Positions 20,284 to 27,353 of a stretch of 33,507 bases of DNA are shown piece after piece (the stretch's first letter is position 1; every line of letters starts with the position of its first letter). The DNA comes from an uncultured Clostridia bacterium. GTDB taxonomy: Bacteria; Bacillota; Clostridia; TANB77; CAG-508. Position numbers and translations under genes: made by a program. The notes beneath the pieces are model-generated. The model saw only the letters and a list, made by a program, of their open reading frames with translations, did not search any database and had not been told where the DNA came from. The stretch spans positions 1 through 33,507 of the forward strand of contig CAPNDH010000009.1 of NCBI GenBank assembly GCA_948664205.1, given 5' to 3'.

Positions 20284-21033
20284 ATGGACGAAAATAAAAA
20301 AACTATTTTAATAGTTGATGATGAAAAAACAATAGTAGATATGCTAGTATATAATCTACAAAAAGAAGGATATAATACATTAGAAGCGGGAGACGGAGAA
20401 GAAGGAGTACGTATGGCTTTAGAAAATAAACCAAATCTAGTATTATTAGATATAATGTTACCTAAAATGGATGGTTTAGCAGTATGTAAAAGAATAAGAC
20501 AAACACTAAATATACCAATTTTAATGATTTCTGCCAAAGACGAAGAAATAGATAAAATTTTAGGTCTAGAATTAGGTGCTGACGATTATATAACAAAACC
20601 TTTTAGTGTTAGGGAATTAATGGCTAGAGTAAAAGCAAATTTAAGAAAAGCCGAAATAACATCAAAAGCTATGGAAAATGAAGCAAACAACAAAAATTCA
20701 GAAGCAAATAGTAATGTTCTAACAGTAGGAGATTTAAGTTTAGATTTAAGCAAATTTGAAGTTAAAGTTAGAGGAGAAGTAATAGACCTAACTTTAAGGG
20801 AATTTGAAGTTATAAAATATTTAGCAAACCAACCAGGACAAGTAGTAACAAGAGAAACTCTACTTGAAAAAGTATGGGGTTACGAATACTATGGAGATAT
20901 AAGAACAGTTGACGTTACAGTAAGAAGAATTAGAGAAAAAATAGAAAAAGATACTTCAAACCCAAAAATATTAATAACAAAAAGAGGAGTAGGATACTAT
21001 ATTGCTTCGCGGGAAATAGCGCTGGAGAATTAG
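20284..21033 (+). CDS. OmpR/PhoB-family response regulator (WalR/PhoP-like)
   Basis: 249 aa. Receiver domain: acidic pair D12-D13, phosphoacceptor D56 in LLDIMLP, SAKDEE with the conserved Ser, and the KPF lysine. After an Asn/Ser/Glu-rich linker (about residues 125-145) comes a winged-helix DNA-binding domain: DLTLREFEVIKYLANQPGQV, RETLLEKVWGYEY and RTVDVTVRRIREKIE. The sequence is close to WalR/PhoP-type regulators; which one cannot be settled without comparison. The start follows AGGGAGGAA. The final residues SREIALEN run into a repeat that supplies the stop TAG. The partner kinase lies 357 bases downstream, beyond a repeat cluster, instead of being adjacent. Confidence 0.93.
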   Translation: MDENKKTILIVDDEKTIVDMLVYNLQKEGYNTLEAGDGEEGVRMALENKPNLVLLDIMLPKMDGLAVCKRIRQTLNIPILMISAKDEEIDKILGLELGADDYITKPFSVRELMARVKANLRKAEITSKAMENEANNKNSEANSNVLTVGDLSLDLSKFEVKVRGEVIDLTLREFEVIKYLANQPGQVVTRETLLEKVWGYEYYGDIRTVDVTVRRIREKIEKDTSNPKILITKRGVGYYIASREIALEN

Positions 21034-21170
21034 TGAATAATGAATAGTGAAGAATTAATAGTGAATAATTAATTTTAATAATGAATGTTGAAATGCGGAT
21101 GTTACATACTTAACATGCAAAAATTATTCATCATTCACTATTCACTATTCATTATTCATTATTAAAATTA
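21027..21170. repeat. Long AT-rich inverted repeat (TAGTGAATAATGAATAGTGAA type)
   Basis: Left arm about 21027-21086 (TTAGTGAATAATGAATAGTG, then TTTTAATAATGAAT) and right arm about 21125-21170 (CACTATTCACTATTCATTAT) are inverted copies. The element starts inside the last codons of the response regulator and provides its TAG stop. Confidence 0.75.
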
Positions 21171-21173
21171 TGT

Positions 21174-21228
21174 AGGGGCTTAATCGGTAAGGAATCCCCA
21201 AGAGGAATACCGAATTACGCCCTTTTTA
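21174..21228 (+). repeat. Palindromic GTAGGGGC repeat, intergenic copy
   Basis: GTAGGGGCTTAATCGGTAAG...GGAATACCGAATTACGCCC followed by TTTTT. As a hairpin plus T-run it could also terminate transcription between the regulator and its kinase. Confidence 0.85.
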
Positions 21229-21255
21229 TTATATAATAGGAAAGATAAATTTTAA

Positions 21256-21298
21256 AATGTAGGGGCGATTATTAATCGCCCGCGTGGCGAAGCCACAT
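21256..21298 (+). repeat. Palindromic GTAGGGGCG repeat with a second small hairpin
   Basis: GGGGCGATTATTAATCGCCC forms one hairpin and GTGGCGAAGCCAC a second. A further GC-richer scrap (TAGCGTGGCCTCGTGCC, about 21331) follows before the kinase. Confidence 0.75.
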
Positions 21299-21390
21299 AT
21301 TTCTATTATAGTAAAGATTAATTTCAAATGTATAGCGTGGCCTCGTGCCTAACCATGTGGAAATAATTTATAACACGAAAGGACAGAATA

Positions 21391-22809
21391 ATGTTAAGAA
21401 ATGTACAATTAAAAATTATATTAATATTTGGAATAATAGGAATTATATTAATAAGTGCAATAGGTGCTTTTTATGGGCTAAGTTTAGAGCAAGTAGCAAA
21501 TGCTGAAGGTTATACTGAAGTTATAGGCATGCAAGTAAAAAATGTTAGATATATTACTATTGTTGCAGAAGCTTTATATGGAGTAATTACAATTTTAATA
21601 GGAATGTTTATATCAAAAACAGTATTAAACCCTATTACAAAACTAATAAAAGATGCACCTAGAATTGCAGCAGGTGAAAATATTAATATAACATCAATTG
21701 GAGAAAATAAAAAGAAAACAAGTGTAGATGAACTAACAAATGCATTTGATATAATGACAAATGAACTAAGAGAAAATTTAAATGAAGTAAATAGAAAAAG
21801 AAAACAAATAGAAACAATTTTATTGCATATGACAGATGGAATTATTGCATTTGATATGGAAGGCAATATAACTCATATAAACCCAGCAGCTACAGAGTTA
21901 TTTGATTTGTCAGAAGAAGATAATTCATTTGATAAAATATTTAAAAAAGTAAATATAAATATAAATTTAGAAAAAACAGTATACTTAGAAGATTGGACAT
22001 CTTTAGAACAAAGAGCAACAGTAGGAGAAAAATACTTAAAAATATTATTTGCATCATTTAAAGATGAAAAAGACATACCATCAGGAATAATGGTAGTAAT
22101 ACAAGATATAACAGAACATGTAAAACTAGATAATATGAGAAAAGAGTTTGTGGCAGACGTATCACATGAATTAAAAACACCTATTACATCTATAATGGGT
22201 TATGCGGATACATTACTAGAAAGCGAATATGATAAAGATATGCAGGAAAAGTTTTTAAATGTAATATCTTCAGAAGCACGAAGAATGGCAAAACTAGTTA
22301 CTGACTTACTAACATTATCTAGATATGACACAAATAGAGTAAAGAAGGAAATAACAGAGTTTGACCTAGGAGACTTAGTAAAAAATTGTCAAGAAAAATT
22401 ACAGCTAGAAATAAATAAAAAATCTCATAAAGTAGAATGTTTTGTAACAGCAAATGTACCACCAGTTAAAGCAGATTATGATGGAATAGAAAGAGTTGTA
22501 CTAAATATACTTTCTAATAGTATAAAATATACACAAGAAAATGGTACAATAAAAATATATGTAGGCTTTGTATATAATGACGCATACATAAAAGTAATAG
22601 ATAATGGAATAGGAATTCCAGAAGAAGACCTAAATAGGATATTCGAAAGATTCTACAGAGTTGATAAAGCACGTACTAGAGAAATGGGAGGAACAGGTCT
22701 AGGGCTTTCAATAGCAAAAGAAATATTAGATCAAAATAATTCTAGTATAGATATAAAAAGTAAAAAAGGCGAAGGAACAGAAGTAGTAATAAGAATTCCA
22801 ACGAAGTAG
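21391..22809 (+). CDS. Sensor histidine kinase (PhoR/WalK-like)
   Basis: 472 aa. Two membrane helices (about residues 8-28 and 54-75) enclose a short extracellular loop of about 25 residues, too small for a classical sensor domain. A HAMP linker follows, then a PAS domain (ETILLHMTDGIIAFDMEGNI), HisKA with phosphoacceptor H259 (VADVSHELKTPITSIMGYAD), and HATPase motifs NILSNSIKYT (N box), DNGIGIP (G1), FERFYRVD (F box) and GGTGLGLSIAK (G2). It autophosphorylates and should pass phosphate to D56 of the upstream regulator. ACGAAAGGA provides the ribosome site. Because repeats with hairpins lie between the two genes, their expression may be partly uncoupled. Confidence 0.93.
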   Translation: MLRNVQLKIILIFGIIGIILISAIGAFYGLSLEQVANAEGYTEVIGMQVKNVRYITIVAEALYGVITILIGMFISKTVLNPITKLIKDAPRIAAGENINITSIGENKKKTSVDELTNAFDIMTNELRENLNEVNRKRKQIETILLHMTDGIIAFDMEGNITHINPAATELFDLSEEDNSFDKIFKKVNININLEKTVYLEDWTSLEQRATVGEKYLKILFASFKDEKDIPSGIMVVIQDITEHVKLDNMRKEFVADVSHELKTPITSIMGYADTLLESEYDKDMQEKFLNVISSEARRMAKLVTDLLTLSRYDTNRVKKEITEFDLGDLVKNCQEKLQLEINKKSHKVECFVTANVPPVKADYDGIERVVLNILSNSIKYTQENGTIKIYVGFVYNDAYIKVIDNGIGIPEEDLNRIFERFYRVDKARTREMGGTGLGLSIAKEILDQNNSSIDIKSKKGEGTEVVIRIPTK

Positions 22810-22885
22810 AAGTGAAATATAGGATTCGAAGAAATTACTTAATTATCCGTTACTATTCACTGTTACAAAATAATTTCAAATTACT

Positions 22886-22941
22886 ATAGGGGCTTAATCG
22901 GTTAGGAATACCCGTGAGAATTTACCAAATTACGCCCTAAA
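22886..22941 (+). repeat. Palindromic repeat, forward copy after the kinase
   Basis: TAGGGGCTTAATCGGTTAGG...ACCAAATTACGCCC. It forms an inverted pair with the reverse copy at 22979. The tail motif GATTCGAAGAAATTACTT lies separately at about 22822. Confidence 0.8.
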
Positions 22942-22978
22942 CGTATATTTTAAATTTATACCAATATTCAATTATCTG

Positions 22979-23032
22979 AGGGCGAAATTCGGTATTCCTA
23001 TATGGTATTCCTTACCGATTTAGCCCCTACAG
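22979..23032 (-). repeat. Palindromic repeat, reverse copy before lepB
   Basis: GGGCGAAATTCGGTATTCC...CCGATTTAGCCCCTACA. Its reverse complement matches the copy inside the glucan synthase gene (18191-18244) at nearly every position outside the loop. Confidence 0.9.
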
Positions 23033-23103
23033 TGTAAATAAAATATTTTAAAACTGTAAATAGTAACAATTATGCAATCTTAAATTCAATTTCAGTAAAA
23101 CAG

Positions 23104-23132
23104 TTGAAAAAAAGCTAAACAAGCATTATAAT
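23104..23132 (+). promoter_or_regulatory. Sigma-A promoter of lepB
   Basis: TTGAAA at 23104-23109, 17-base spacer, TATAAT at 23127-23132, about 38 bases before the start codon. Confidence 0.8.
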
Positions 23133-23170
23133 TTATATGTCATAACAATAATACAAGAGAGGAAATAAAA

Positions 23171-23800
23171 ATGATGATTCAAATAAATAGTAAAGTTAAA
23201 GAAGTTTTAGAATGGGTGTATTGTATAGTAATAGCATTAGTACTTGCACTATTAATTAGATATTTTATAGGAACACCAACAGTTGTAAAACAAGTATCTA
23301 TGAAACCAACATTAATACAAAATCAAAGACTTATACTAAATAAAACAGTAAGAACCTTTCATGGAGAATATAAAAGAGGAGATATAATAACATTTGAAGC
23401 ACCAAGTAGTTTAGATGCAAAATCTGAAAAAGCAGAGTATAGTTATAAACCAAGTAATTGGTTTGAAAGTTTTACTTATTATGTGCTAGAAATAAACAAA
23501 ATGAGTTATATAAAAAGAGTAATTGCACTTCCAGGTGAGCATGTAGAAATAAAAGAAAATGCAGTGTATATAAATGGAGAAAAACTACAAGAAGATTATC
23601 TAAAAGATACAGTAATAACAGAAGCACAAAACTCACATCTAATAGATTTCGTTGTTCCAGAAGGGCATATATTTGCAATGGGAGATAATAGACCAGAAAG
23701 TATGGACTGTAGAAAATTTGGATGTATTCCAATAGAGAAAATAGAAAGTAAAGTATGGATAAGATTCTGGCCACTTAATCTTTTTGGAAAGGTAGATTAG
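23171..23800 (+). CDS. lepB: Signal peptidase I (type I, S26)
   Basis: 209 aa. One N-terminal membrane helix (about residues 14-33), then the catalytic Ser43 in VSMKPTL, followed by RGDIITFEAP. The general base Lys115 is in YIKRVIALPGE, and GHIFAMGDNRPESMD is box E; all are conserved in Gram-positive signal peptidases. The enzyme sits in the membrane with its active site outside and removes Sec signal peptides. There is a 30-residue insertion-like stretch (about 78-110, EYSYKPSNWFESFTYYVLE) between boxes C and D. GAGAGG lies before the ATG at 23171; a second ATG follows immediately and could also serve. Confidence 0.93.
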   Translation: MMIQINSKVKEVLEWVYCIVIALVLALLIRYFIGTPTVVKQVSMKPTLIQNQRLILNKTVRTFHGEYKRGDIITFEAPSSLDAKSEKAEYSYKPSNWFESFTYYVLEINKMSYIKRVIALPGEHVEIKENAVYINGEKLQEDYLKDTVITEAQNSHLIDFVVPEGHIFAMGDNRPESMDCRKFGCIPIEKIESKVWIRFWPLNLFGKVD

Positions 23801-23817
23801 AATAAAAATCCGCTCCC

Positions 23818-23939
23818 AGGAGAATCTATTTTTAATTATGCTCGGGTTTCCCCACCAGAACAGTAACAAGGCTAATGCCTTTAACAGTTCTTGGCGGCCG
23901 CCACCAAAGCCTCGCTTCAATTAAAAATAGAAACCTCCT
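23818..23939. other. Structured 122-bp element with terminal inverted repeats (ncRNA-like or MITE-like)
   Basis: The ends AGGAGAATCTATTTTTAATT and, inverted, AGGAGGTTTCTATTTTTAATT match at about 19 of 21 positions. The interior is far more GC-rich than its surroundings and holds a stem-loop CCAGAAC...AAGGC-TAAT-GCCTT...GTTCTTGG, a GGCGGCCGCC palindrome and GGGTTTCCCC. On the minus strand the last reads GGG-GAAA-CCC, a GNRA-type hairpin. It could be a folded RNA (strand unclear) or a non-coding mobile element. I could not match it to 6S, SRP, RNase P or a riboswitch from memory. Confidence 0.5.
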
Positions 23940-24001
23940 TCGCGCTACTTATTAAATTATATAAATTGAATTTTAAAATGATATAAAGGTGGAGATTTGG
24001 A

Positions 24002-24884
24002 TTGAGTTTTGAAAATATAATAGGAAACGAGAAAACAAAAGAACTATTAAAAAATTCTATAAAACAAAATAATATTTTACATAGCTATTTATTCTTAGGA
24101 ATAGAAGGAATAGGTAAAAGCCTATTTGCGAAAGAATTTTCAAAAATGATTTTATGTGAAAACAAAAAAGAAAATTGTAATGAGTGTAAATCATGTATAG
24201 AATTTGAAAATAATAACCATCCAGATTTTATGATAATAGAAAATGAAGAAAAAACTATTAAAATAGAACAAATAAGATATATGCGGGCAAAAAATATATG
24301 AAAAGCCAGTTACATCAAATAGGAAAGTATATATTATAAATAATAGTGATACAATGACAAAAGAGGCACAAAATAGTTTATTAAAAGTATTAGAAGAACC
24401 ACCAGAGTATGCAAGCATAATATTAATTGCATCGAATGAAAACAAGTTATTAAACACCATACGTTCAAGGTGTATAAAAATAAATTTCAATAAATTACAA
24501 GAGCAAGACATTATAGAGTATTGTACAAAAAACAATATTAATATAGAGAAAAGTATTATTTCATATGCAGGTGGAAGCATAGCAAAAGCTATAAAAATTC
24601 AAAATTCTAAAGAGGAATATCAAAAAGTAGAAGAAATAATACAGAAAATTAACGAAAAAGATTTAATACATATATTAAATAATTCAGAAGTATTATATAA
24701 AAGCAAAGATAATATTTTCGATTTATTAGACTATATAAATGTATTATTAATAAAAACAAAAGAAATACAAAAGATAAATTGCATAAAATATGTAGAAGAA
24801 GCAAAAAAAAGGCTAAACAGTAATAGCAATTACGATATGACTATTGATTGGCTTTTAATGAATATGTTCAAAGAGTGTAATTAA
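24002..24884 (+). CDS. holB: DNA polymerase III delta' subunit, with one +1 frameshift
   Basis: TTG start at 24002 behind AGGTGGAG. The first frame (to 24301) gives FENIIGNEKTKELLKN, the P-loop GIEGIGKS and a zinc-type cluster CENKKENCNECKSC; the second (frame 3, to 24884) gives TMTKEAQNSLLKVLEEPPEY and IRSRC, the sensor and arginine-finger-like regions of clamp-loader proteins. Deleting C24284 joins them as IRYMGQKIYEKPVTSNRK, the expected linking sequence, giving 293 aa, normal for the family. The protein is part of the clamp loader that places the beta clamp on DNA; because that job is essential, the shift is more likely an error than a true knockout. The pair holB-yaaT is conserved in Bacillota. 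Confidence 0.9.
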
Positions 24885-24905
24885 AAATAGAGGAGAAAAT
24901 AAAAA

Positions 24906-25829
24906 ATGAAAAATATAGTAGGTGTTAGATTTAAAAAGCCAGGAAAAATATATTTTTTTGATCCAGGAGATTTAGAAATAACAAAAAGGGATTTTGTTAT
25001 AGTAGAAACAGCTCAAGGTGAAGAATATGGTGAAGTTGCAATAGCAAATAGGAGTGTTCCAGAAGAAAAAGTAGTAGCACCTTTAAAAAAGGTTATTAGA
25101 ATAGCAACAAAAAAAGATAAAGCACATTATGAAGAGAATAAGAAAAAAGAAAAAGAAGCATTTGAAATTTGCAAAAATAAAATAAAAGAGCATAAATTAG
25201 AAATGACATTAACAGATGTGGAATTCAAATTCGATAATAGCAAAGTATTATTCTATTTTACAGCAGATGGAAGAATAGATTTTAGAGATTTAGTAAAAGA
25301 CTTAGCCACAATATTTAAAACAAGAATTGAACTAAGACAAATAGGAGTAAGAGACGAAGTAAAGAGAATTGGTGGAAATGGAATTTGTGGAAGAGAACTT
25401 TGCTGTTGTTCTTTCCTAGGTAATTTTGAAACAGTATCAATAAAAATGGCAAAAGAACAAAATATGTCATTAAATCCATCAAAAATTTCTGGAAATTGTG
25501 GAAGACTAATGTGTTGCTTAAAGTATGAACAAGATGTATATGAAGACAAACTAAAAAAACTTCCAAAAATAGGAGCAATAGTAAAAACAGAAGATGGAGA
25601 AGGAGTAGTAGACAGTGTAGAAACTCTTAAAGAAAGAGTAAGAGTAAAATTAAAAGATTCAGAAGGAGAATACTACTACAAACGTTTTGAAGGGAAAGAC
25701 ATAAAAATAATAAAAAATACCTCAGAAGAAAAAGTAGATCCAGAAGAGAAAAAACATATGAGAGAATTAGAAGAACTAGAAAAATTAGAAAAAAGTGATA
25801 AAAGTAATATAGAAGAAGATGAAATATAA
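24906..25829 (+). CDS. yaaT: YaaT / RicT, PSP1-domain protein
   Basis: 307 aa. N-terminal NIVGVRFKKPGKIYFFDPGD, and a PSP1 C-terminal core including DFRDLVKDLATIFKTRIELR and RQIGVRDEVKRIGGNGICGR. A cysteine set follows (GICGRELCCCSF, NCGRLMCCLKYE), which in Bacillus RicT helps hold Fe-S clusters in the RicA-F-T complex. That complex supports RNase Y-dependent mRNA processing and entry into sporulation and competence. The C-terminal 45 residues are a highly charged Glu/Lys tail. The start at 24906, 21 bases after holB, follows AGAGGAGAAA, so holB and yaaT form an operon, as in Bacillus. Confidence 0.95.
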   Translation: MKNIVGVRFKKPGKIYFFDPGDLEITKRDFVIVETAQGEEYGEVAIANRSVPEEKVVAPLKKVIRIATKKDKAHYEENKKKEKEAFEICKNKIKEHKLEMTLTDVEFKFDNSKVLFYFTADGRIDFRDLVKDLATIFKTRIELRQIGVRDEVKRIGGNGICGRELCCCSFLGNFETVSIKMAKEQNMSLNPSKISGNCGRLMCCLKYEQDVYEDKLKKLPKIGAIVKTEDGEGVVDSVETLKERVRVKLKDSEGEYYYKRFEGKDIKIIKNTSEEKVDPEEKKHMRELEELEKLEKSDKSNIEEDEI

Positions 25830-25831
25830 GT

Positions 25832-25921
25832 TAGCTGTTGAACGTAGTGATTACGGATAACTTATGCGTAGTAAAATGAAGTTAAGTTATCTGCTAGAAC
25901 AAAGCAAGTTACAGATAACTG
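25832..25921 (+). repeat. Two tandem units of a 35-bp palindrome before the ferredoxin gene
   Basis: Unit 1 is GTTAGCTGTTGAACGTAGTG...TACGGATAACT; unit 2 is AGTTATCTGCTAGAACAAAG...TTACAGATAACT. Each folds through AGTTATC / GATAACT, and both share TG.T.GAAC...AG...TTAC. A repeat family distinct from GTAGGGGC. Confidence 0.7.
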
Positions 25922-25948
25922 AAAAAAAGGAACTAGGAGGTGAAACAA

Positions 25949-26119
25949 ATGGCATATAAAATAACAGACAAATGTATACAATGTGGTGCTTGTGCAGCAG
26001 AATGCCCAGTAGGATGTATAGCACCAGGAGAAGACAAATACATAATAGATCCTGAGCAATGTATAGGATGTGGAACATGTGCAGGAGTTTGCCCAGTAGA
26101 GGCACCAGAGGAAGAATAA
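25949..26119 (+). CDS. 2[4Fe-4S] clostridial-type ferredoxin
   Basis: 56 aa, the classic small bacterial ferredoxin. Two cluster motifs: C9-IQ-C12-GA-C15-AAE-C19-P and C38-IG-C41-GT-C44-AGV-C48-P, each with the closing Pro; an extra Cys at 23 is not needed for the clusters. It carries low-potential electrons in the cytoplasm of anaerobes. The ribosome site AGGAGGTG is very strong and the ATG at 25949 is the only sensible start, suggesting high expression. The internal repeat of the motif shows the usual gene-duplication origin. It ends in acidic PEEE. Confidence 0.95.
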   Translation: MAYKITDKCIQCGACAAECPVGCIAPGEDKYIIDPEQCIGCGTCAGVCPVEAPEEE

Positions 26120-26129
26120 AAATCAAATT

Positions 26130-26151
26130 AGAGGTTCGCGAAATCCCTCTT
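26130..26151 (+). terminator. Weak terminator-like hairpin after the ferredoxin gene
   Basis: AGAGG pairs with CCTCT around TTCGCGAAATC, followed by only TT and A-rich sequence. It may allow partial readthrough into the next gene. Confidence 0.4.
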
Positions 26152-26173
26152 TAAAAAACTAAGGAGTAAAATA

Positions 26174-26851
26174 ATGAATGAATTACTACTATTATTAGAA
26201 GTTGTAATTGTATTTAGTATGCTATTAATATCTAAAAAAATATTTGGAAAAACAGGATTATATTTATGGATAGGTCTAGCATCAGTAATTGCAAATATAC
26301 AAGTTGTTAAAAGCATAAATTTATTTGGAATAAGTGCTACATTAGGAAATGTTATGTTTGCTTCTAATTTTTTATCAACAGATATATTAAGTGAATGTTA
26401 TGGAAAACAAGAAGCTAAAAAAGGAGTTTATATAGGTATATTTTCAATAATTATATATTTAATAAGTACACAAATAATGTTAACATTTAGACCAAATGAA
26501 ATAGACATAGCTGAGAATGCAATGAGAACACTATTTAACTTAGCACCAAGAGTATGTATTTCAAGCTTAATAATGTATAGCTTTGCTAATATAGCAGATG
26601 TATTTTTGTATAATAAATTAAAACAAAAAATGAGCAATAAAAATATGTGGATAAGAAACAATGTATCAACTATTATATGTAATTGCTTAGAAAATTTTGG
26701 TTTTACTTTTTTAGCGTTTGCAGGAGTATATACAGTTAAAGATATGTTAATAATAGCATGTAGTACAAGTATAATAGAAATTCTAATAGCTATATGTGAT
26801 ACACCATTCTTATATTTAGCAAAAAAGCAAAATAATAATACAGTATTATAA
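26174..26851 (+). CDS. Queuosine precursor transporter (YhhQ/VUT family)
   Basis: 225 aa integral membrane protein with about six hydrophobic segments. Motifs GLYLWIGLASVIANIQVVKS, TLGNVMFASNFLSTDILSEC and YGKQEAKKGVYIG are the hallmark of the COG1738 family, which imports queuosine precursors for modification of the tRNA wobble base at GUN anticodons. Later PRVCISSLIMYSFANIADV and RNNVSTIICNCLENFGFT agree. Start 26174 follows CTAAGGAG. It lies directly before a tRNA-His gene whose GUG anticodon is a queuosine substrate; no queuosine biosynthesis genes are in the window, so salvage is plausible. The positional link may be chance. Confidence 0.9.
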   Translation: MNELLLLLEVVIVFSMLLISKKIFGKTGLYLWIGLASVIANIQVVKSINLFGISATLGNVMFASNFLSTDILSECYGKQEAKKGVYIGIFSIIIYLISTQIMLTFRPNEIDIAENAMRTLFNLAPRVCISSLIMYSFANIADVFLYNKLKQKMSNKNMWIRNNVSTIICNCLENFGFTFLAFAGVYTVKDMLIIACSTSIIEILIAICDTPFLYLAKKQNNNTVL

Positions 26852-26904
26852 TAGAATTTTGAATGGACTATTTATAAAAAAGACAAAAAATAGAAGTAAA
26901 TATA

Positions 26905-26933
26905 TTGACTTTTGAATAAAAATAGGTTAAAAT
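26905..26933 (+). promoter_or_regulatory. Promoter of the tRNA pair
   Basis: TTGACT at 26905-26910, 17-base spacer, TAAAAT at 26928-26933, ending 17 bases before the mature tRNA-His 5' end. Confidence 0.8.
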
Positions 26934-26950
26934 AATAAATGCTTGTATAT

Positions 26951-27028
26951 GGTGGATTTAGCGTAGTTGGTTAACGCGCCAGTTTGTGGCACTGGAGACC
27001 ATGGGTTCGAGTCCCATATTCCACCCCA
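26951..27028 (+). tRNA. tRNA-His (anticodon GTG)
   Basis: Cloverleaf: G-1 at 26951, acceptor GTGGATT / ATTCCAC (one T-T mismatch), D arm GCG...CGC, anticodon arm CCAGT-TTGTGGC-ACTGG with anticodon GTG at 26986-26988, T arm ATGGG-TTCGAGT-CCCAT, discriminator C and encoded CCA. The extra 5' G is the tRNA-His identity element. Confidence 0.95.
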
Positions 27029-27040
27029 TTTATTATATAT

Positions 27041-27115
27041 TGGGCTGTAGCCAAGCGGTAAGGCACCAGACTTTGACTCTGGCAAGCGCTAGTTCGAATC
27101 TAGCCAGCCCAGCCA
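27041..27115 (+). tRNA. tRNA-Gln (anticodon TTG)
   Basis: Acceptor TGGGCTG / CAGCCCA, anticodon arm CCAGA-CTTTGAC-TCTGG with TTG at 27073-27075, T arm GCTAG-TTCGAAT-CTAGC, discriminator G and encoded CCA. It lies 12 bases after tRNA-His in the same transcript. Confidence 0.95.
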
Positions 27116-27116
27116 A

Positions 27117-27150
27117 AAAGGGAGATTTTTGCAATCTCTCTTTATTTTTT
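27117..27150 (+). terminator. Terminator of the tRNA operon
   Basis: AAAGGGAGATT pairs with AATCTCTCTTT (one G-T), loop TTTGC, followed by ATTTTTT; it starts 2 bases after the tRNA-Gln CCA. Nothing else is seen up to the next promoter at 27319. Confidence 0.9.
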
Positions 27151-27318
27151 ATTATTTTACATTATCTTCTATTATACAGTAATGTCAAGGGTTTGAAAGC
27201 TTTTTTGAAATTTGTTAATTTTCATTGTTTTATATTATTTTATATTAATTGCACGAAAAAATTCGTTTTTTATCATACTTGTCCAAAACTTGTCCAAATG
27301 CTAATTTTAAAAATTTGA

Positions 27319-27347
27319 TTGTTAATTTGAATATTATATAGTATAAT
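27319..27347 (+). promoter_or_regulatory. Promoter of the radical SAM gene
   Basis: TTGTTA at 27319-27324, 17-base spacer, TATAAT at 27342-27347. The ATG at 27354 begins only 7 bases after the -10 box, so the transcript would be leaderless or nearly so. Confidence 0.65.
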
Positions 27348-27353
27348 AAATCC

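Noticed and set aside
23639..23920. Minus-strand frame of 93 codons across the lepB end and the structured element
   Set aside because: It overlaps a clear gene on the other strand and the hairpin-rich element; composition and start are not gene-like.
23818..23939. 6S, SRP or RNase P RNA
   Set aside because: The length could suit 6S or SRP, but the conserved core sequences that I would expect for SRP or RNase P are not seen and 6S could not be confirmed; left as an unassigned element.
26986..27318. Plus-strand frame of 110 codons
   Set aside because: It runs through tRNA-His, tRNA-Gln and their terminator, and has no ribosome site.
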